This document shows positions 10,163-21,483 of a DNA stretch of 64,000 nt, one piece after another (the first letter of the stretch is position 1; the number at the start of each line of letters is the position of its first letter). Origin of the DNA: Favolaschia claudopus (lineage: Eukaryota > Basidiomycota > Agaricomycetes > Agaricales > Mycenaceae); the NCBI GenBank assembly GCA_037176885.1, contig JAWWNJ010000195.1, positions 124,001 to 188,000 on the forward strand, read 5' to 3'. The notes under the pieces are model-generated. The model saw only the letters and a program-made list of their open reading frames with translations. It did not search any database and was not told the origin of the DNA. The position numbers and the translations under genes were made by a program.

Positions 10163-10576
10163 GAAAAATCGGTCATTTCGAGGGGTTTTTAGATGCCGAA
10201 AACGCGTTTTCCCGGCCGAGGGCTTTCTCCTTGGAGAACCGTTGGCGTGGGAGTTTGACCGATTTCCCATCACCCTCGGAATGGAGAAGTTCCCAGCCTC
10301 GAAAAATCGGTCATTTCGAGGGGTTTTTAGATGCCGAAAACGCGTTTTCCCGGCCGAGGGCTTTCTCCTTGGAGAACCGTTGGCGTGGGAGTTTGACCGA
10401 TTTCCCATCACCCTCGGAATGGAGAAGTTCCCAGCCTCGAAAAATCGGTCATTTCGAGGGGTTTTTAGATGCCGAAAACGCGTTTTCCCGGCCGAGGGCT
10501 TTCTCCTTGGAGAACCGTTGGCGTGGGAGTTTGACCGATTTCCCATCACCCTCGGAATGGAGAAGTTCCCAGCCTC
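10163..10576 (+). repeat. tandem array, 3 x 138 bp
   Basis: Three head-to-tail copies start at 10163, 10301 and 10439 and look identical by eye. Each unit contains inverted arms AAATCGGTCA and TGACCGATTT. It lies about 130 bp upstream of the start codon of the three-exon gene. Because 138 is divisible by three, frames stay open through it on both strands, which creates false proteins. A related 142-bp unit is tandem at 43653-43936. Confidence 0.95.
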
Positions 10577-11820
10577 CGGTGTTTACTAGAGCAGCTGCAG
10601 TGTGGCCGAGATGTAATTAACCGTTCTTTAACGAGATGGTCTCTCGGCAGTGCAGCATCTCCTTCTCGTAAGTTTAATTTTGTCGTGTTCTCTTGAGGTA
10701 GCTGGTTGCGTTCGCTCATTGGTTGACTTTCGTTCATTTCACATCACTGCGGCCTGCGGAGTGGATATTTGCTTTCGTGCTCTAAGCTCGACAAATTATG
10801 AATTCATTTCCGTTTATCAGCTCAACAGCTTTTGCAACAGCTATGGACTACGCCGCAGGCAAGCAAAAACAAGAGCTGAGGGTTTGTTTCTCAATTTGCT
10901 TCCTGCCGTCTCCCACCATCGATTTCCTTCAGCAGCCGCCAACCCGAACGCTCGTGCCTTCCTTTTCAAAGCTTCAAGTCTTCAACGCTGCTGGCAGTCT
11001 GCTGCGTTGGTTTCTACTCACAACTCTATCGATTACGCACTGCTTGGTTGTCGCTCAGTGTCGCTGCGATCTCCAAGAATATCGCTACAGATCTGATGAA
11101 CCATTGTCAAGTTTCTTTCCATTACTCGTCAAACGGTCACTTTGTGGCTTCAATATTACCCATCTTTGTCATTCAACATTGCTCTACAGCTGTTCATACT
11201 CAACGCAATCGAATTGCACTCAAATCAAGCCGTGCCACTGCCTGCCCTCAACCCCAACAATCTTTTTTTGTTACATTTTTTCAACATGGATGGTCTGAGA
11301 ATGCTGGCAAGCCTAATCAATCAACTCATTGAATATTTTCTGCCGTCCCGTCCCAATTGATCAAATTCAAGGCACTTCATCGGAGCTCGAATGACCGCCG
11401 CCTCAATATGGTTCCGAAGATTTACAATGTTTGGGCCAACTAGGTCCTTGATGAGAACAACAAGCAACACAGTAGGTATTTGGATACAGAGATACTGGGA
11501 GACTTCTGACTCTTCATCACTAGATCCTTGAGCTGAATCAAAGCTGTCGTGGCTTCTGAGGTACGTCGCTGAAAAAGAAAAATCGATTGGCAGCTCGCTT
11601 TCCCGGTTCAGATTCCGGTAGTGCATTCCGAGTCCATCGGAGCGAAGTGCAGCTCGTGCACTCCGTATTCTTCCACTAGTGTTGCTATCGATATTGACTT
11701 CAAACTAACATACAGAGAGCAGCGGGACGTAGAACTCAAGCGAGTCCGCCATTTATGTTCAATGTCCATGCCCCGCGGGTGCCGGAGCGAAGCGGAGGCG
11801 TATCTTGTCCTATACATTAA
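10577..11820. other. no gene recognised
   Basis: Only short open frames without recognisable motifs. Nothing else stands out by eye. Confidence 0.4.
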
Positions 11821-11920
11821 ACAAGCTTTAGCTCCCCGCCTTCGGCGCGGTGGGCTTGCTGCGCTCCACCCCACCTACGGCGGTCGCACAGCTTGTCGGG
11901 GGCTCCGCCCCAGTGAAAGT
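11821..11920 (-). repeat. GC-rich dispersed repeat, copy 1 (KLCDR family)
   Basis: On the minus strand this resembles 63590-63694 closely, including ACAAGCTGTG.GACCG and GGGAGCTAAAGCTTGT. Both copies carry GAGCGCAGC-type blocks. The conservation of KLCDR..GELKLV in one frame is probably a by-product of nucleotide similarity. Confidence 0.6.
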
Positions 11921-11937
11921 CCCGTATGCCGAGGAAT

Positions 11938-11996
11938 GCCGCCATATGCCCCAAACTGCTCACCCAGAACATGGCAGTTCTGGGCGTATGGCGGCG
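11938..11996. repeat. imperfect hairpin
   Basis: Outer arms GCCGCCATATGCCC and GGGCGTATGGCGGC enclose an inner CCAGAAC/GTTCTGG pair, giving a nested stem-loop of about 59 nt. No gene is associated. Confidence 0.7.
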
Positions 11997-12228
11997 TCGA
12001 AATGAGCCTATGTCATATTGCGATTCTGGCGCAAACTGCCCGCATTTGCCCATTTTATGCTCCGACTCGCCGTGGGTTGCTCTCAAATGCCCATTCATTT
12101 ATTTGCATAAAATCGATGTTATTCTTGGTACTGTATTACAAAGGCATGTAACAAAAAACTACCAAGTCCGCGCCACCACCAGCTGCTGCTCCCGCCCGTA
12201 TTCAGCGCAATAGGCCGTCGCCGGTAAT

Positions 12229-12450
12229 CTAAAACAGAGAAATCAATAATCCGCGCGGGAACGATAAAGATGGGAGGCATACCGATGTCACCGTGCGCTT
12301 GTGTCTCAGCGAAATGAATACCCTGAGTTGCCCAAATGCTAGATTAATTCTCTGAGAGGGGGCACAATGGTGGTTAAAGCTAAGGGCGGAGTCGAGGTAG
12401 ACCCCCAGCCACTTCACCGTTGGGGATGGTGTGACTGTGGTGAACGAACC
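12229..12450 (-). pseudogene. LINE reverse-transcriptase fragment (post-catalytic motif)
   Basis: The minus-strand frame gives TVTPSPTVKWLGVYLD followed by SFNHHC, the KWLG motif found about 80 residues after the catalytic aspartates in non-LTR reverse transcriptases. Only about 70 codons survive and the frame is lost on both sides. Confidence 0.65.
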
Positions 12451-13543
12451 GTCGCGGTTTCGTATGCCGTTGTGCCGCAGTGGTTAATTTCCTTCGCATG
12501 ATTTGCTGCGGGCCCCCTGCAACCAGTACACTGAATTCCCCTGTCCATTACTGCGTTCAAAATGTCTGTGGTGCGCCGCTGCCGCGCGTATGCTGAATTC
12601 CGGCTTCTGCGCAATTTTCTGCGTGCTGACATGTCACTGTGTAAGTAATGCCCGGTCTATGGGCAGTATAATGGGAGTGGTTATTTTTTAGAACGGATGC
12701 GACCCATTTCACGTATTCGAGTGGGATCTAGTCTGAAATTGTTGGCGGGGTGCCCCCCGGACCTCGGTTTTGTCACGGCTGTAACATCATGTGCATTTCC
12801 CCACGCCCCAATGGGGCATGACACGTATGCGCGTCGGTGCTGTGGACCTGTAGACCGGTGACCGATCTGTCTACTAGAGAACAAGTTCGTCGGTAGACAA
12901 TTGTCTTCATACGAGAGATCGGTTACCGGTCTAGTGAACCTGTGGTACGCAGCGACGACCCACTGTGAAGGCTTCGCAAGCCTAGAGAAGTATTGAAAGA
13001 CTGCCCAGCCCATAGATAGACATAATTCAGTGCTATTTTACGCTTTAGGACCATAACCATCAAGTAATATTGTGTTCGTATAGTATCTTCGGCATACGTA
13101 CTGGTTACGACCCCGCCCAAAGTCCCAGATGCTTCACAATGGTAGATATTAGCCCCGGCAAGTGTAAATGTGGGGTTCCAAGCCCTTTATGCAGCCAACA
13201 AGCTCCATATTGGGCTCAAGTTGGACCGCCAAGTTTTCCGAACGACGTGTCATGCTTCCCCATTCATCGGTATAGGGCTCCGAATCTCCGTCCAGATGCT
13301 TTGTAAGCATGTCCTGGAGTCCTGACTCCGTGGCCTCGGACTTCGGGCCAAAACAAAATTGAACCTCTTTGCTTGCTCTTTGCCGCTTCAACCTTGCTTC
13401 AACCTGTTGTAGGATTGATCCGTAAGCTTCCACTCCGTTCCGATTTCTTTTCGTCGTTTCATCATCCTTTGCACCCGTACCGTCGCATCGCCATCACCAT
13501 CCCCTTCACTACCTTATATACTGCTCGTTACCTTTGCTGCCCG
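12451..13543. other. non-coding, with a long-arm inverted repeat
   Basis: No gene. At 12850-12934 an 18-bp inverted repeat (TAGACCGGTGACCGATCT and its complement with one mismatch) is separated by about 49 bp. A tRNA-like box near 12468-12478 has no matching T-arm. Confidence 0.5.
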
Positions 13544-13689
13544 CTAGTCACTTGTTCCCCACGTCGACTAGCGTGCGTATACCTTTACTTTACTTTCTAC
13601 TTTCTACTCACAGTCCTTGTAGTCTCTAATATACTCTAGGTACTAGTCACTTGTTCCCCACGTCGACTAGCTCTCTAATATACTCTAGC
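13544..13689 (+). repeat. imperfect tandem repeat, period about 99 bp
   Basis: A 29-bp segment (CTAGTCACTTGTTCCCCACG..) occurs at 13544 and 13643, and a TCTCTAATATACTCTAG segment at 13623 and 13673. Non-coding. Confidence 0.7.
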
Positions 13690-13961
13690 TGACTCCGACT
13701 CACTTGTTCACGGCCGCTCACCGCGCTCTCATCACCTTTTGACCTACTTTACAACCTGGATGTATAGACATGCCCTACCTATATAGTATGTGTAGTTGCT
13801 CAATGGATGTGCTCCCTCTTTCTTTTCCCTCCTCCATGACATGTATTTTCGTATTTCTTACACTTCTAGCCATTTGCTGCTTGCAGCTTATTTTTTTCTT
13901 GGTTAGCATTAGCACTCAAGATAAACTTCATCCTCCACATTATCTTATGTTACTGCATGTA

Positions 13962-14088
13962 CAGTGGCGGCGCCATCTGATGCCACCCCCCAAAAAATGA
14001 TGGGGCCCCAATCAACTCCGCTTGCATCAAAAGTTCCAGAAACGGGCTGTTATATTTTTAGGGGTGGCATCAGATGGCGCCGCCACTG
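13962..14088. mobile_element. 127-bp TA-flanked MITE (CAGTGGCGGC family)
   Basis: Inverted ends read CAGTGGCGGCGCCATCTGAT and continue CCACCCC. They are flanked by TA at 13960-13961 and 14089-14090, which is Tc1/mariner-like. A longer relative (373 bp) lies at 51909-52281. Confidence 0.85.
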
Positions 14089-14322
14089 TATGAGCCAAAT
14101 CAACCAGCCAATGCTTTCTCTCAAGCAAAATAACATTAAATAGGTCTACGCCTCCAAATACTCCACAGCGCATATGAAATGCAGCTCAGGAGCAAGAGCA
14201 TGTCAATTGCACTCTGGACAGCCCTGTACACCGGAGATTGCCTTTACGGCAACCAAATTTTGTTCAGGTTGATTAGCAGGACAGAATGAAGACCAGGATA
14301 TTAAAAGTCCACCTCCGTCACC

Positions 14323-14889
14323 CAGTGTTCGCCCTTAAGCCTTAAATTCGGGTCTGGTCAACCCTTAAGGCTTATTAAGCCTTATCCTTTAATAACCCTT
14401 AAGACCTTGAAGCCTTAATTTCCTTTTCAGGTAGGTAGTTCCCACACTCCAACAGGCGCAAATTTTCAGTGGAGGGTATATATTGGACCATATTTGTGCA
14501 CCAAGCACTTCCAATCTTCAGCTGTTTCATGTTAAGGTCAGTTCCTTTGGATGTTACCAAATTTCTGAGCAGCCGGAGAGGATCGATGAATTTAATGACA
14601 CCCCCATCAATTATTTTATTCAGTATATCTCAGGCGGCGCCGGCATGGCATCGATCTTGTTCCGAAGGAGGATGCAAAAAGCCCAAGGCCGAGAATCCCG
14701 ACAGCCACATATGATCGGATGGTTGCTTGGCACTGGAGCCGGAGATATCCGGGCTGTCGGCACGACACTCGGCTTCACCCTTAAGGGCTCTTAAGCCCTG
14801 GATATCTCGGGGGCCTGTGCTTAAGGCTTATGTTAAGGCCTTAATAAGCCTTAACCTTAATAAGGCCTTATCCCTTAGGGCGAACACTG
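14323..14889. mobile_element. 567-bp hAT-type MITE with CCTTAAG subterminal arrays
   Basis: Flanked by an exact 8-bp duplication CCGTCACC (14315-14322 and 14890-14897). Ends are inverted: CAGTGTTCGCCCTTAAG left, CAGTGTTCGCCCTAAGG right on the opposite strand. CAGTG ends with 8-bp duplications indicate the hAT superfamily. Both subterminal regions, about 90 and 110 bp, are packed with CTTAAG/CCTTAA motifs, as expected for transposase-binding repeats. It has no transposase, so it would depend on one supplied elsewhere. Confidence 0.9.
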
Positions 14890-14897
14890 CCGTCACC

Positions 14898-15251
14898 AAC
14901 ACATAGAACTCAAGGTCCAGATCCACCTCCGGTGCAGCAGAATTCTGTACAGCCAGTGCAAAATAAGTATAGTACAAAGACAGGGAAATGCTCAACCCAA
15001 TACTGAAGCTCGAAGAAGACAGTTGCTAGAGAGCCACATCCTGAGAATCCTGACCTGCTATATTGCACAAGTGGCAGCCATCACATACCTTCTGCCAGCT
15101 GGCTTTGAGGGAAGGAAGAAAACATTGAACGGAATAGCATTTCGATCACCTTTCCTGTTGCAAACATTGCAGAAGCCAAATGAAACCACAGTGTGTCAGA
15201 TGCTCAGAATGGAGAATGGAGAGAGGCTTTGGGTTTAAAACTCAATACTTA
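14898..15251. other. short intergenic spacer between two DNA transposons
   Basis: Nothing recognised between the hAT-type MITE and the Harbinger element. Confidence 0.5.
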
Positions 15252-15402
15252 GGGCCTGATCGGGTGCCCGTAAATGTGCCATCAATTACGCATCAGACAT
15301 AAAGTCACTGGTGACATAGTGTGACTGACTGTGACGAGCCGTGTCTCCGCCTTCTCGACGCGTCGTCGCGTCTATTCTTCGACTTCTTGCGGCTGATTCA
15401 CT

Positions 15403-16750
15403 ATGCCTATCAATGCTGTTGTTCTCTCTCGTCCACGCAAGCGTTTGACTACACTATCTCACCTGCAACGGCGCCGTACTGCAACACATATTGCTCTCAT
15501 TGCTGTCGCCTTCTTCGCATCGGATCTACTTGCCAGCAGTGTCCCGAGACCGTTAAACACTTCTATCCTCACTGGACAGCTCTGGCTAGATGAAATTCTG
15601 CTAGGGAACCCCACCCGTTGTCATGATCAGATAGGAATGTCTGCTCTTGAGTTCTCACTCCTCTGGGCTGAACTGGCGGCAATGGGAGAATTGGAGAATA
15701 GTCGGTTTATGTCGGCAGAGGAGAAGCTTGCTATCTTTGTCTACTTCATGGTTCATGGAAGCAGCCAGCGCGAACTCCAGGAGAGGTTTCAGCATTCTGG
15801 AGATACGATAAGTCGGTGCGTACCTTGCAAATCTTCTCTGTTTTATGGCTGTCTGAGAGTTCCCCTAGCTACATCAACGACCTCCTCATCACTTTCACCT
15901 CCGATTTCTACGACAAATACGTCCCTGATCCTGTTGACGAAACCCCCGAGGAAATCAGAGACGACGATCGCTTCTATCCATACTTCAAATACGCCCGTGG
16001 CTCTGCTGACGGCGTTCATTTCGATTTCTGGGCGCTGCTTGCAGATATAACCCGCTACCGCGACCGGCACGGCAAAGTTTCCCAAAATACTCTGGCTGCT
16101 TGCGATCAAAAGAAGCGCTTTCTGTATGTTATGCCTGGGTTTGAGGGCACAGCTGCCGATGGACTGTTGTTTGAACACGCACGACGAAACGGATTTTCGC
16201 TCCCGCATGGACGTTACTTTCTGGCTGATGCAGGCTTCCCTAACTGCGATATGCTCATGACTCCTTACCGTGGTGTACGCTATCATCTCAAAGAATGGAA
16301 GGAGGGGGATCAGCAGTGAGTCCTTCCAAGATGTATCAGCGTGGTTTGTTCAATGAGCACGTTTCAAGGCCACGAACCCGTCAAGAGCTCTTCAACTTGC
16401 GGCATGCACAGCTGCGACAGGTGATTGAATGTGTCTTCGGTATTTTGAAGAGGCGTTTCAAGGTTCTCAAATCCTGCCCGGAATTCGGGTACGAGCAGCA
16501 GGCACTCATCGTGGGTGCAGCCGCTGCACTTCATAATTTTATTTCAGTTCATGCGCCCATCAACAATCTCCCAGATGACGAACCGTACGACGTAGATGGA
16601 GACGCATTCTTTGCTGGCGGCGCCGACGTCGATCCAAATAATGCATATGCAATCACCAACGCAGAGAGAACTCGAGCTGACGAGCGTCGTGATAGAATTT
16701 CCTCCGCAATGTGGAGGGATTACATCGTGGATCGGCCAGAATTGCAGTAA
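15403..16750 (+). CDS. PIF/Harbinger DDE transposase (DDE_Tnp_4 type)
   Basis: Spliced model: exons 15403-15815, 15869-16315 and 16369-16750, with two 53-bp introns (GTGCGT..CCTAG and GTGAGT..TCAAG). It yields 413 aa without stops. The catalytic triad is visible: D185 in GSADGVHF, D258 in FLADAGF, and E307 in RQVIECVFGILKRRF. The N-terminal region (TRCHDQIGMSALEFSLLW, then a helix-turn-helix-like EEKLAIFVYF..SQRELQERFQHSGDTISR) matches the family's DNA-binding region. The join at each intron restores conserved sequence (ISR/YINDLL and GDQQ/PRTRQELFNLRHA), which supports the model. It acts in the nucleus on its own TIRs together with the Myb-like partner. Confidence 0.9.
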
Positions 16751-16775
16751 ATATGTGTTTGTATTTTGGTGGCAG

Positions 16776-18255
16776 CTACACGATGGATTGCGGAATGTAC
16801 AACAATGCTATGGTTTCTATTGTGATACGAAAGTACAGTGAAATGCAACAAAGGGAAGGCAAACAATGCGAAAGCGAAGCTACAGAAAGAAATTGAGTGC
16901 AAACAATGCAAAGTGGGACGAACCGAACCTGGAAATCCAACAACCCGGCATCCTCCAAGATGCCTTCGATGATGCCGATGCGGCGAGAACGATCTCCTTC
17001 CAAGATAAACACGCGAGCAAGAGCAGCGTCACCACACAATTGTTTCGATACAGCACGATAGAGTCGTCCGCGGGGGTCGTCAGGAAGAAGTGTCTTGTCC
17101 TTTAGAATCTCAACGACTTGGTCAACATGGCGAAGGTCTTCCGAGGTAACAATTGGCTGTCCGACTGCAGCTGAGAGATTGTCGATGGAACGCGCGATCT
17201 GGCTTCCTGCCTCGGCGTTGCGACAGGCATTCCCAGAGCTTGTGCGTCCGCGCTTGGAAGGGCGCTTGCCCGAGGCCTTGCTGTTTTCAGAGTCGCTGGT
17301 TTCGTCTTCGCTGGGGGCACGTTCACGGCGCTTTGATGCTTTGCGCGGGATCTGTATCACATCAGAAAAGAGACGCAAGTAGGCGGAAATGGCTTACCGT
17401 AGCCAACTCATCATCAAATTCACCAGCTGGTTGAGACGCGGGACCGGGAGCAGCAGGGGGACCGGGAGCGGAAGCGGGACCGGGAGCGGAAGCGGGAGCG
17501 GCAGGACTGGGAGGAGTGCGTGGGGAATTGGGAGAATTGGGTGGAGGTTTGTCAACGGAACCGAGATTAGTGTCGACATCATCCAGAGGGGTGCGCAAGG
17601 CGCTGGAAGAGGGAGTAGAAGCGGCGGGAGTCCCAGAAGCAGCAGTTGTCGCAGTCAGCACCTTCTTCTTCTTTGGTTTGCGTTTGCCGAGCATCGTAAC
17701 GTTCCTTCCCGTTGCCTTGTTGACTGCGCCAGAAAAGAGCTCGTCGAGCTCGGTCCAGTAGGGGCAGGATGTTGTAAAGCACGCCTCGTATTTGCTGCCA
17801 CGAACCTGTAGTTGTAGATGAGATAATGAAGGTCAAAAGACCGTCGGACACGCACCCGTATAAAATCCTCGACATACTCGTCCGTATTTGTCGCGTACTT
17901 CAACTCATCATCCCACCCACTACCTGAGAACCCTTTGACAAAAATGTACAGCTCATACTTCGTCTTCAGCTACAATGTCGCGGGTGTTATCGACAACTGT
18001 GGATGAAGAGACCCGAGTACGCACATTTGAAAGCTTGTTTTGACACTTCCCGGCATCTTTCTTGGGATCTGCGCTGGGGTTGGCAGTAGCGACAGCGGTC
18101 ACAGCGAGGGTCCAGCCTTGAGGTCGGAAGCCATTCCCACTCATGTATTTCGCCTTCTTTGCGTCGTCCAAGCCGGAGAAAAGAGCCTTGACTTCAGCAT
18201 CATTCCAGATGGCATTTTTACGAGCAGCAGGGGTGTCGTCGGTGTCGAGAGACAT
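16776..18255 (-). CDS. Myb/SANT-like Harbinger accessory protein
   Basis: Spliced model, minus strand: exons 18255-18025, 17969-17856, 17805-17398 and 17351-16776, with introns of 55, 50 and 46 bp; about 442 aa if the last exon is unspliced. The N-terminus has a Myb/SANT-like domain (aromatic NAIWNDAEVKALFSGL, GNGFRPQGW, KCQNKLSN..YELYIFVKG), which in Harbinger elements binds DNA and brings the transposase to the ends. Then come a basic KRKPKKKKV nuclear-type signal, a Pro/Ala-rich linker with PAPGP-like repeats, a second basic stretch (KRPSKRGR), and a helical C-terminus. A final intron near 16900 may remove the hydrophobic tail. Placement inside the TIRs makes the pairing with the transposase secure. 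Confidence 0.85.
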
Positions 18256-18415
18256 GTGGAAGGGACCAAGATAGAGATAGTTTCTGTAGGAGACCGATAG
18301 TACGAGTAGACGATAGAGGTAGAGGCAAGAAGAATCGTGCGTGACAAATGACGTGACAAATTACGGGCCTCGGAATTATTTATGGGAAATTTACGGGCAC
18401 TCGATCAGGCCCTTA

Positions 18416-18618
18416 TAGATTCAACATACAGGATATTCTTACTGAGTTTCAATTTCTTGAGCCCGTGAGGAATACGAATATTCGCTACGCATAGATTGCC
18501 GGCGACGGGATCAATCACCCTTTTCAGCAGTTGCATGAGTACTTAGAATAGATCAGCAAGTGTACTTGCTCTGTACTATGTAGTATGTAATTCAGTAAAT
18601 TGCATATACGTGTTAAGT
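18416..18618. other. short spacer
   Basis: No feature recognised. Confidence 0.4.
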
Positions 18619-18914
18619 CTGGCTTAACGGTTACTATGTTTAACATAAAGTTATCCCGACCCACTGTGTGGATCGGGTCAACCCCCCTATGCTCTGCTGC
18701 ATCCAGTGCAGTCAGGCGGTGGCCAGCTGGTAACTACGGTTACCCTTTCCCGGGGAATGGCGACGGCTTACGGATCGCCTTCTCAATGCGGAAGGGCTGT
18801 TCGATGACAGTGATCTCAGCGTTCATCACATTCTCCTCGGGTGAGGATTGAACCCTCGACCCCCCAGTGGGAATCGGGATAACTTTATGTTAAACATAGT
18901 AACCGTTAAGCCAG
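18619..18914. mobile_element. foldback/TIR element with perfect 41-bp arms
   Basis: Arms 18619-18659 and 18874-18914 are perfect inverted repeats beginning CTGGCTTAACGGTTACTATG. A 26-bp part of the arm is repeated directly just to the right (18930-18955). TTAA occurs inside each arm end, so a TTAA-target element is possible, but the flanks do not settle it. The 214-bp core has a short minus-strand open frame (EENVMNAEITVIEQPFRIEK) that looks coding-like and might be a captured fragment. Confidence 0.7.
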
Positions 18915-19170
18915 TCTGGCTTAACGGAGTCTGGCTTAACGGTTACTATGTTTAACAGTACGGACTGAAGCTATGATCTGAACGACTATCTTCAGATTTC
19001 ATGTCCTCCATACAAGAGAGGGTAAAACGCTGGCCTAGACTGAAGCAAGCTTCCCCTCCTATGTGGACCATTGTCCACATACATCATATTTTCCTTATCC
19101 GACCGTGTGAACTGGCACGTGTGTCACAGAATCCGAGGTCTTGGATGACAGGCGCCACCAAGTTCAGACT

Positions 19171-19674
19171 CTATATAATAGATTTATCGACTATCATAAA
19201 TCTTGTAGAGTCTGACTTGGTGAGACTAAGTGGGATCCCTTTTCGGCGCAGCTCATTGAGTAGGTGCTGGTGATTTATGCAGTCAAAGTATCCCTTAATG
19301 TCGAAAGTCAACGACGAGACGACTTTACCGCTGTTCCAGGCAGCCTCCACGTCGTTTGTGAAGCTCAAGATCGCGTCCGTGGTGGACGTGTCGAATAGCT
19401 GCGTTTCCATGCTGTGCATCGAGTTGGACATTCCTACAAGCAGAGATTTTAGTTCGTCATATTTCTGAGACGTACGTTCAAGTTCTTCATTGTGTTTTTG
19501 CATGAGCTGTTCTACTTCTGTACCCCCATGCGCGATGCGGTAGACCTCGTTGATCCTGAGGATGTCTTCAGGGTCGAGGGTAGGGAGGGTGGCGTTGTTC
19601 GCGGCCGCGAATCTGCTAAAGCAGGTCGTGACAACGGAGAGGACGGTCTTGATGTTTAATACAAGGGGGTCCAA
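19171..19674 (-). pseudogene. LINE fragment: coiled-coil segment joined to reverse-transcriptase motif A
   Basis: The first two-thirds of this minus-strand frame is a helical, Glu-rich region (LMQKHNEELERTSQKYDELK) like a LINE ORF1 or a spacer. The last third carries SSLTFDIKGYFDCINHQHLL, which is motif A of a non-LTR reverse transcriptase. The direct fusion of these parts implies an internal deletion. The frame ends a little after motif A; no YADD box follows. Confidence 0.65.
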
Positions 19675-19924
19675 AGATAAGAATTGATAACATCAAGTGA
19701 GGGAGGGGGTCAGCCAGAGGTCGAGAAAAATTTTTGGTAGGTCAAAAATTCTCGGGCTGGAAACCAGGCAGAGGAGGAGTCTCGACGGCTCTATCATAAG
19801 TAATGGTCCTGTTATGTGTTCCTCCACCACGGGTCTTGTCTGATAACGAGATTGCAAGAAATTTCGGCGATCTCCGTCCCTGCCGGCGAAGCCGAGTTCG
19901 TTTGAAGATGTTTATGATCAGGTA

Positions 19925-20437
19925 CTCGGCATTACCAAAAGTAACCGAATTTAGAAATGCCTTGCCTGCGACCAGCTAATACAGTTAGCAGTTGGTTCAA
20001 CTGATGGGAGAGAGGGGGGATAGGCATATGCTATTTCACATAACACGCGTCGAAGTTATTTCCCTGTGCTGATTTTCTATGTTTGTTTATTTAAATCATC
20101 ATTTTCTTGCTCTGTTTTAGTACCCGCATTGAAGGATGAGGATAGCCCAGCAAACTCTGAGTTCTCAAGTACAAGGTCATGAGATAGTAAACCTATTTAT
20201 GAGGTACTCACCCACCTGGAATCCTGGTGACTGTGTTCCAAAAAAGGCAAACGCTGCCAAATTAATGGTATTTCGAAGATTAATTTATTCACCCACTGTG
20301 TGATAGCTTACCCCAACTTTATATCATGAAAGTTGTAGCAGGCACTCTGTGAATGAACCCTTCATTGCTCAAAGTTCTCTTACCATCGTAATTTCTGGGA
20401 AAAACCCCCGAATTCGGTTACTTTTGGTAACTGCGAG
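19925..20437. mobile_element. 513-bp TA-flanked MITE, CTCGGCATTACC family, copy 1
   Basis: Flanked by TA (19923-19924, 20438-20439). The left end CTCGGCATTACCAAAAGTAA is mirrored by TTACTTTTGGTAACTGCGAG on the right. The interior is nearly collinear with the copy at 36670-37098. Non-coding. Confidence 0.85.
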
Positions 20438-20439
20438 TA

Positions 20440-21009
20440 TCAATCATCGTATTTGCTCTCACCCACAACCTCTCCCACCCACGCAACGCCTCGAGGGTGT
20501 TGACGGCGTGCCAGCGCAAGTAGCCTTCAACATTGGGAGCTCGCCTATTAATGGTTCTCCGGCCTCTATGAGCGTCGCAGGCGCTATCTCTTGTCTGGCA
20601 GATTCTCAGTTCAATCATATTTCTTGGCTACATCGATACCGTCGCAGGAGAAGAATATGGCACAACATCATCCGATGGAACTCGTGGCCTCACAGTTGAG
20701 CAGGAAATGCTATAATTCTTCAACTGGACAAATAGAGGTCCGCGCCAAGTCAGCGCAAATGATGCTTCGAGCTTCGGTGGCTTCTTGCGATAGAAAATGT
20801 CACGAATCTTGATCTTTGTCGTGCTGCACACCTACATACGCAATAATGGACATATTTTGAAGTTTCTTGAACCTCCTCTGTTTGAATTCCTGACTGCTAC
20901 ATCGTGAATGACCCGAAAAGGTAAAAGTTTTGACTGGATTGGCTGGCCCGTGGAAAATAAACACCGCTAAGCTTTCTTGACGCGTTCATCCTCTTCTACA
21001 TAACTCACT
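20440..21009. other. no gene recognised
   Basis: Short open frames only. No repeat structure noticed. Confidence 0.4.
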
Positions 21010-21320
21010 ACGCTATGTCACAGTCTGGCCGTTTGATTCCATCAAGAGCCGCTCTGGATGACTCCATTCTTGCGATCATTTGGATGACAATAGGACTATT
21101 GTTCTTATTGTTCTCTCTCCATTCCATTCTCCTATTGTTCTTATTGTCTGGATCTATTTTCAGACATGACTCATGTTGTCCTCTCCATTCCATGACTGGG
21201 AGGGTGCACATTCCACTCCATTCTATCACTGTGGAGGACACAATCTCGACTGTGGAGGTGCGCACTGTACTTTGCTTAGGTGTACATATAAGGAGTTCTG
21301 TCTCCACTCATGTACCTTAG
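21010..21320 (+). repeat. pyrimidine-rich dispersed repeat
   Basis: Contains several CTCTCCATTCCAT-type units and a segment (about 21183-21262, GACTGGGAGGGTGCACATTC..) that reappears inverted at 28530-28603, next to a Gypsy fragment. Confidence 0.6.
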
Positions 21321-21483
21321 TGTTTTTATTTTATCCTTCTTACGGGTCTCTCCTGGTGTGCTCTCCAAGCCTTCATCTTACCAGAACGTATGCCCGGCTC
21401 TTAGTTGAGCTGGCGAGCAGGGAGTCCTTGTCCGATGTCTTCTTTTGATGGACGACGATGCCGCCACCTGTTGATTGGTGCTA

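Larger units (their letters stand above)
15252..18412. mobile_element. complete PIF/Harbinger DNA transposon
   Basis: The 3161-bp element is flanked by TTA on both sides (15249-15251 and 18413-18415), the TWA target of PIF/Harbinger. Terminal inverted repeats start GGGCCTGATCG and continue GTGCCCGTAAAT, with one mismatch in 24 bp. It holds the two genes diagnostic of the superfamily, a DDE transposase and a Myb/SANT-like protein. They are convergent and their stops lie about 25 bp apart. Both genes splice into uninterrupted frames, so this copy may be autonomous. Confidence 0.93.

Noticed and set aside
10163..10576. CRISPR-like array
   Set aside because: Units are 138 bp and directly abutting with no unique spacers; the genome is eukaryotic.
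10082..10620. Long open frames on both strands through the 138-bp array
   Set aside because: They arise because the unit length is a multiple of three; the peptide is a threefold repeat with no independent support.
12455..12520. tRNA-like A-box (TGCCGCAGTGG)
   Set aside because: No matching T-arm/B-box or acceptor pairing could be found; a cloverleaf cannot be drawn.
18838..18872. tRNA T-arm-like GGTTCAATCC on the minus strand
   Set aside because: Only four of five stem pairs and no D-arm or acceptor; more likely part of the foldback core.
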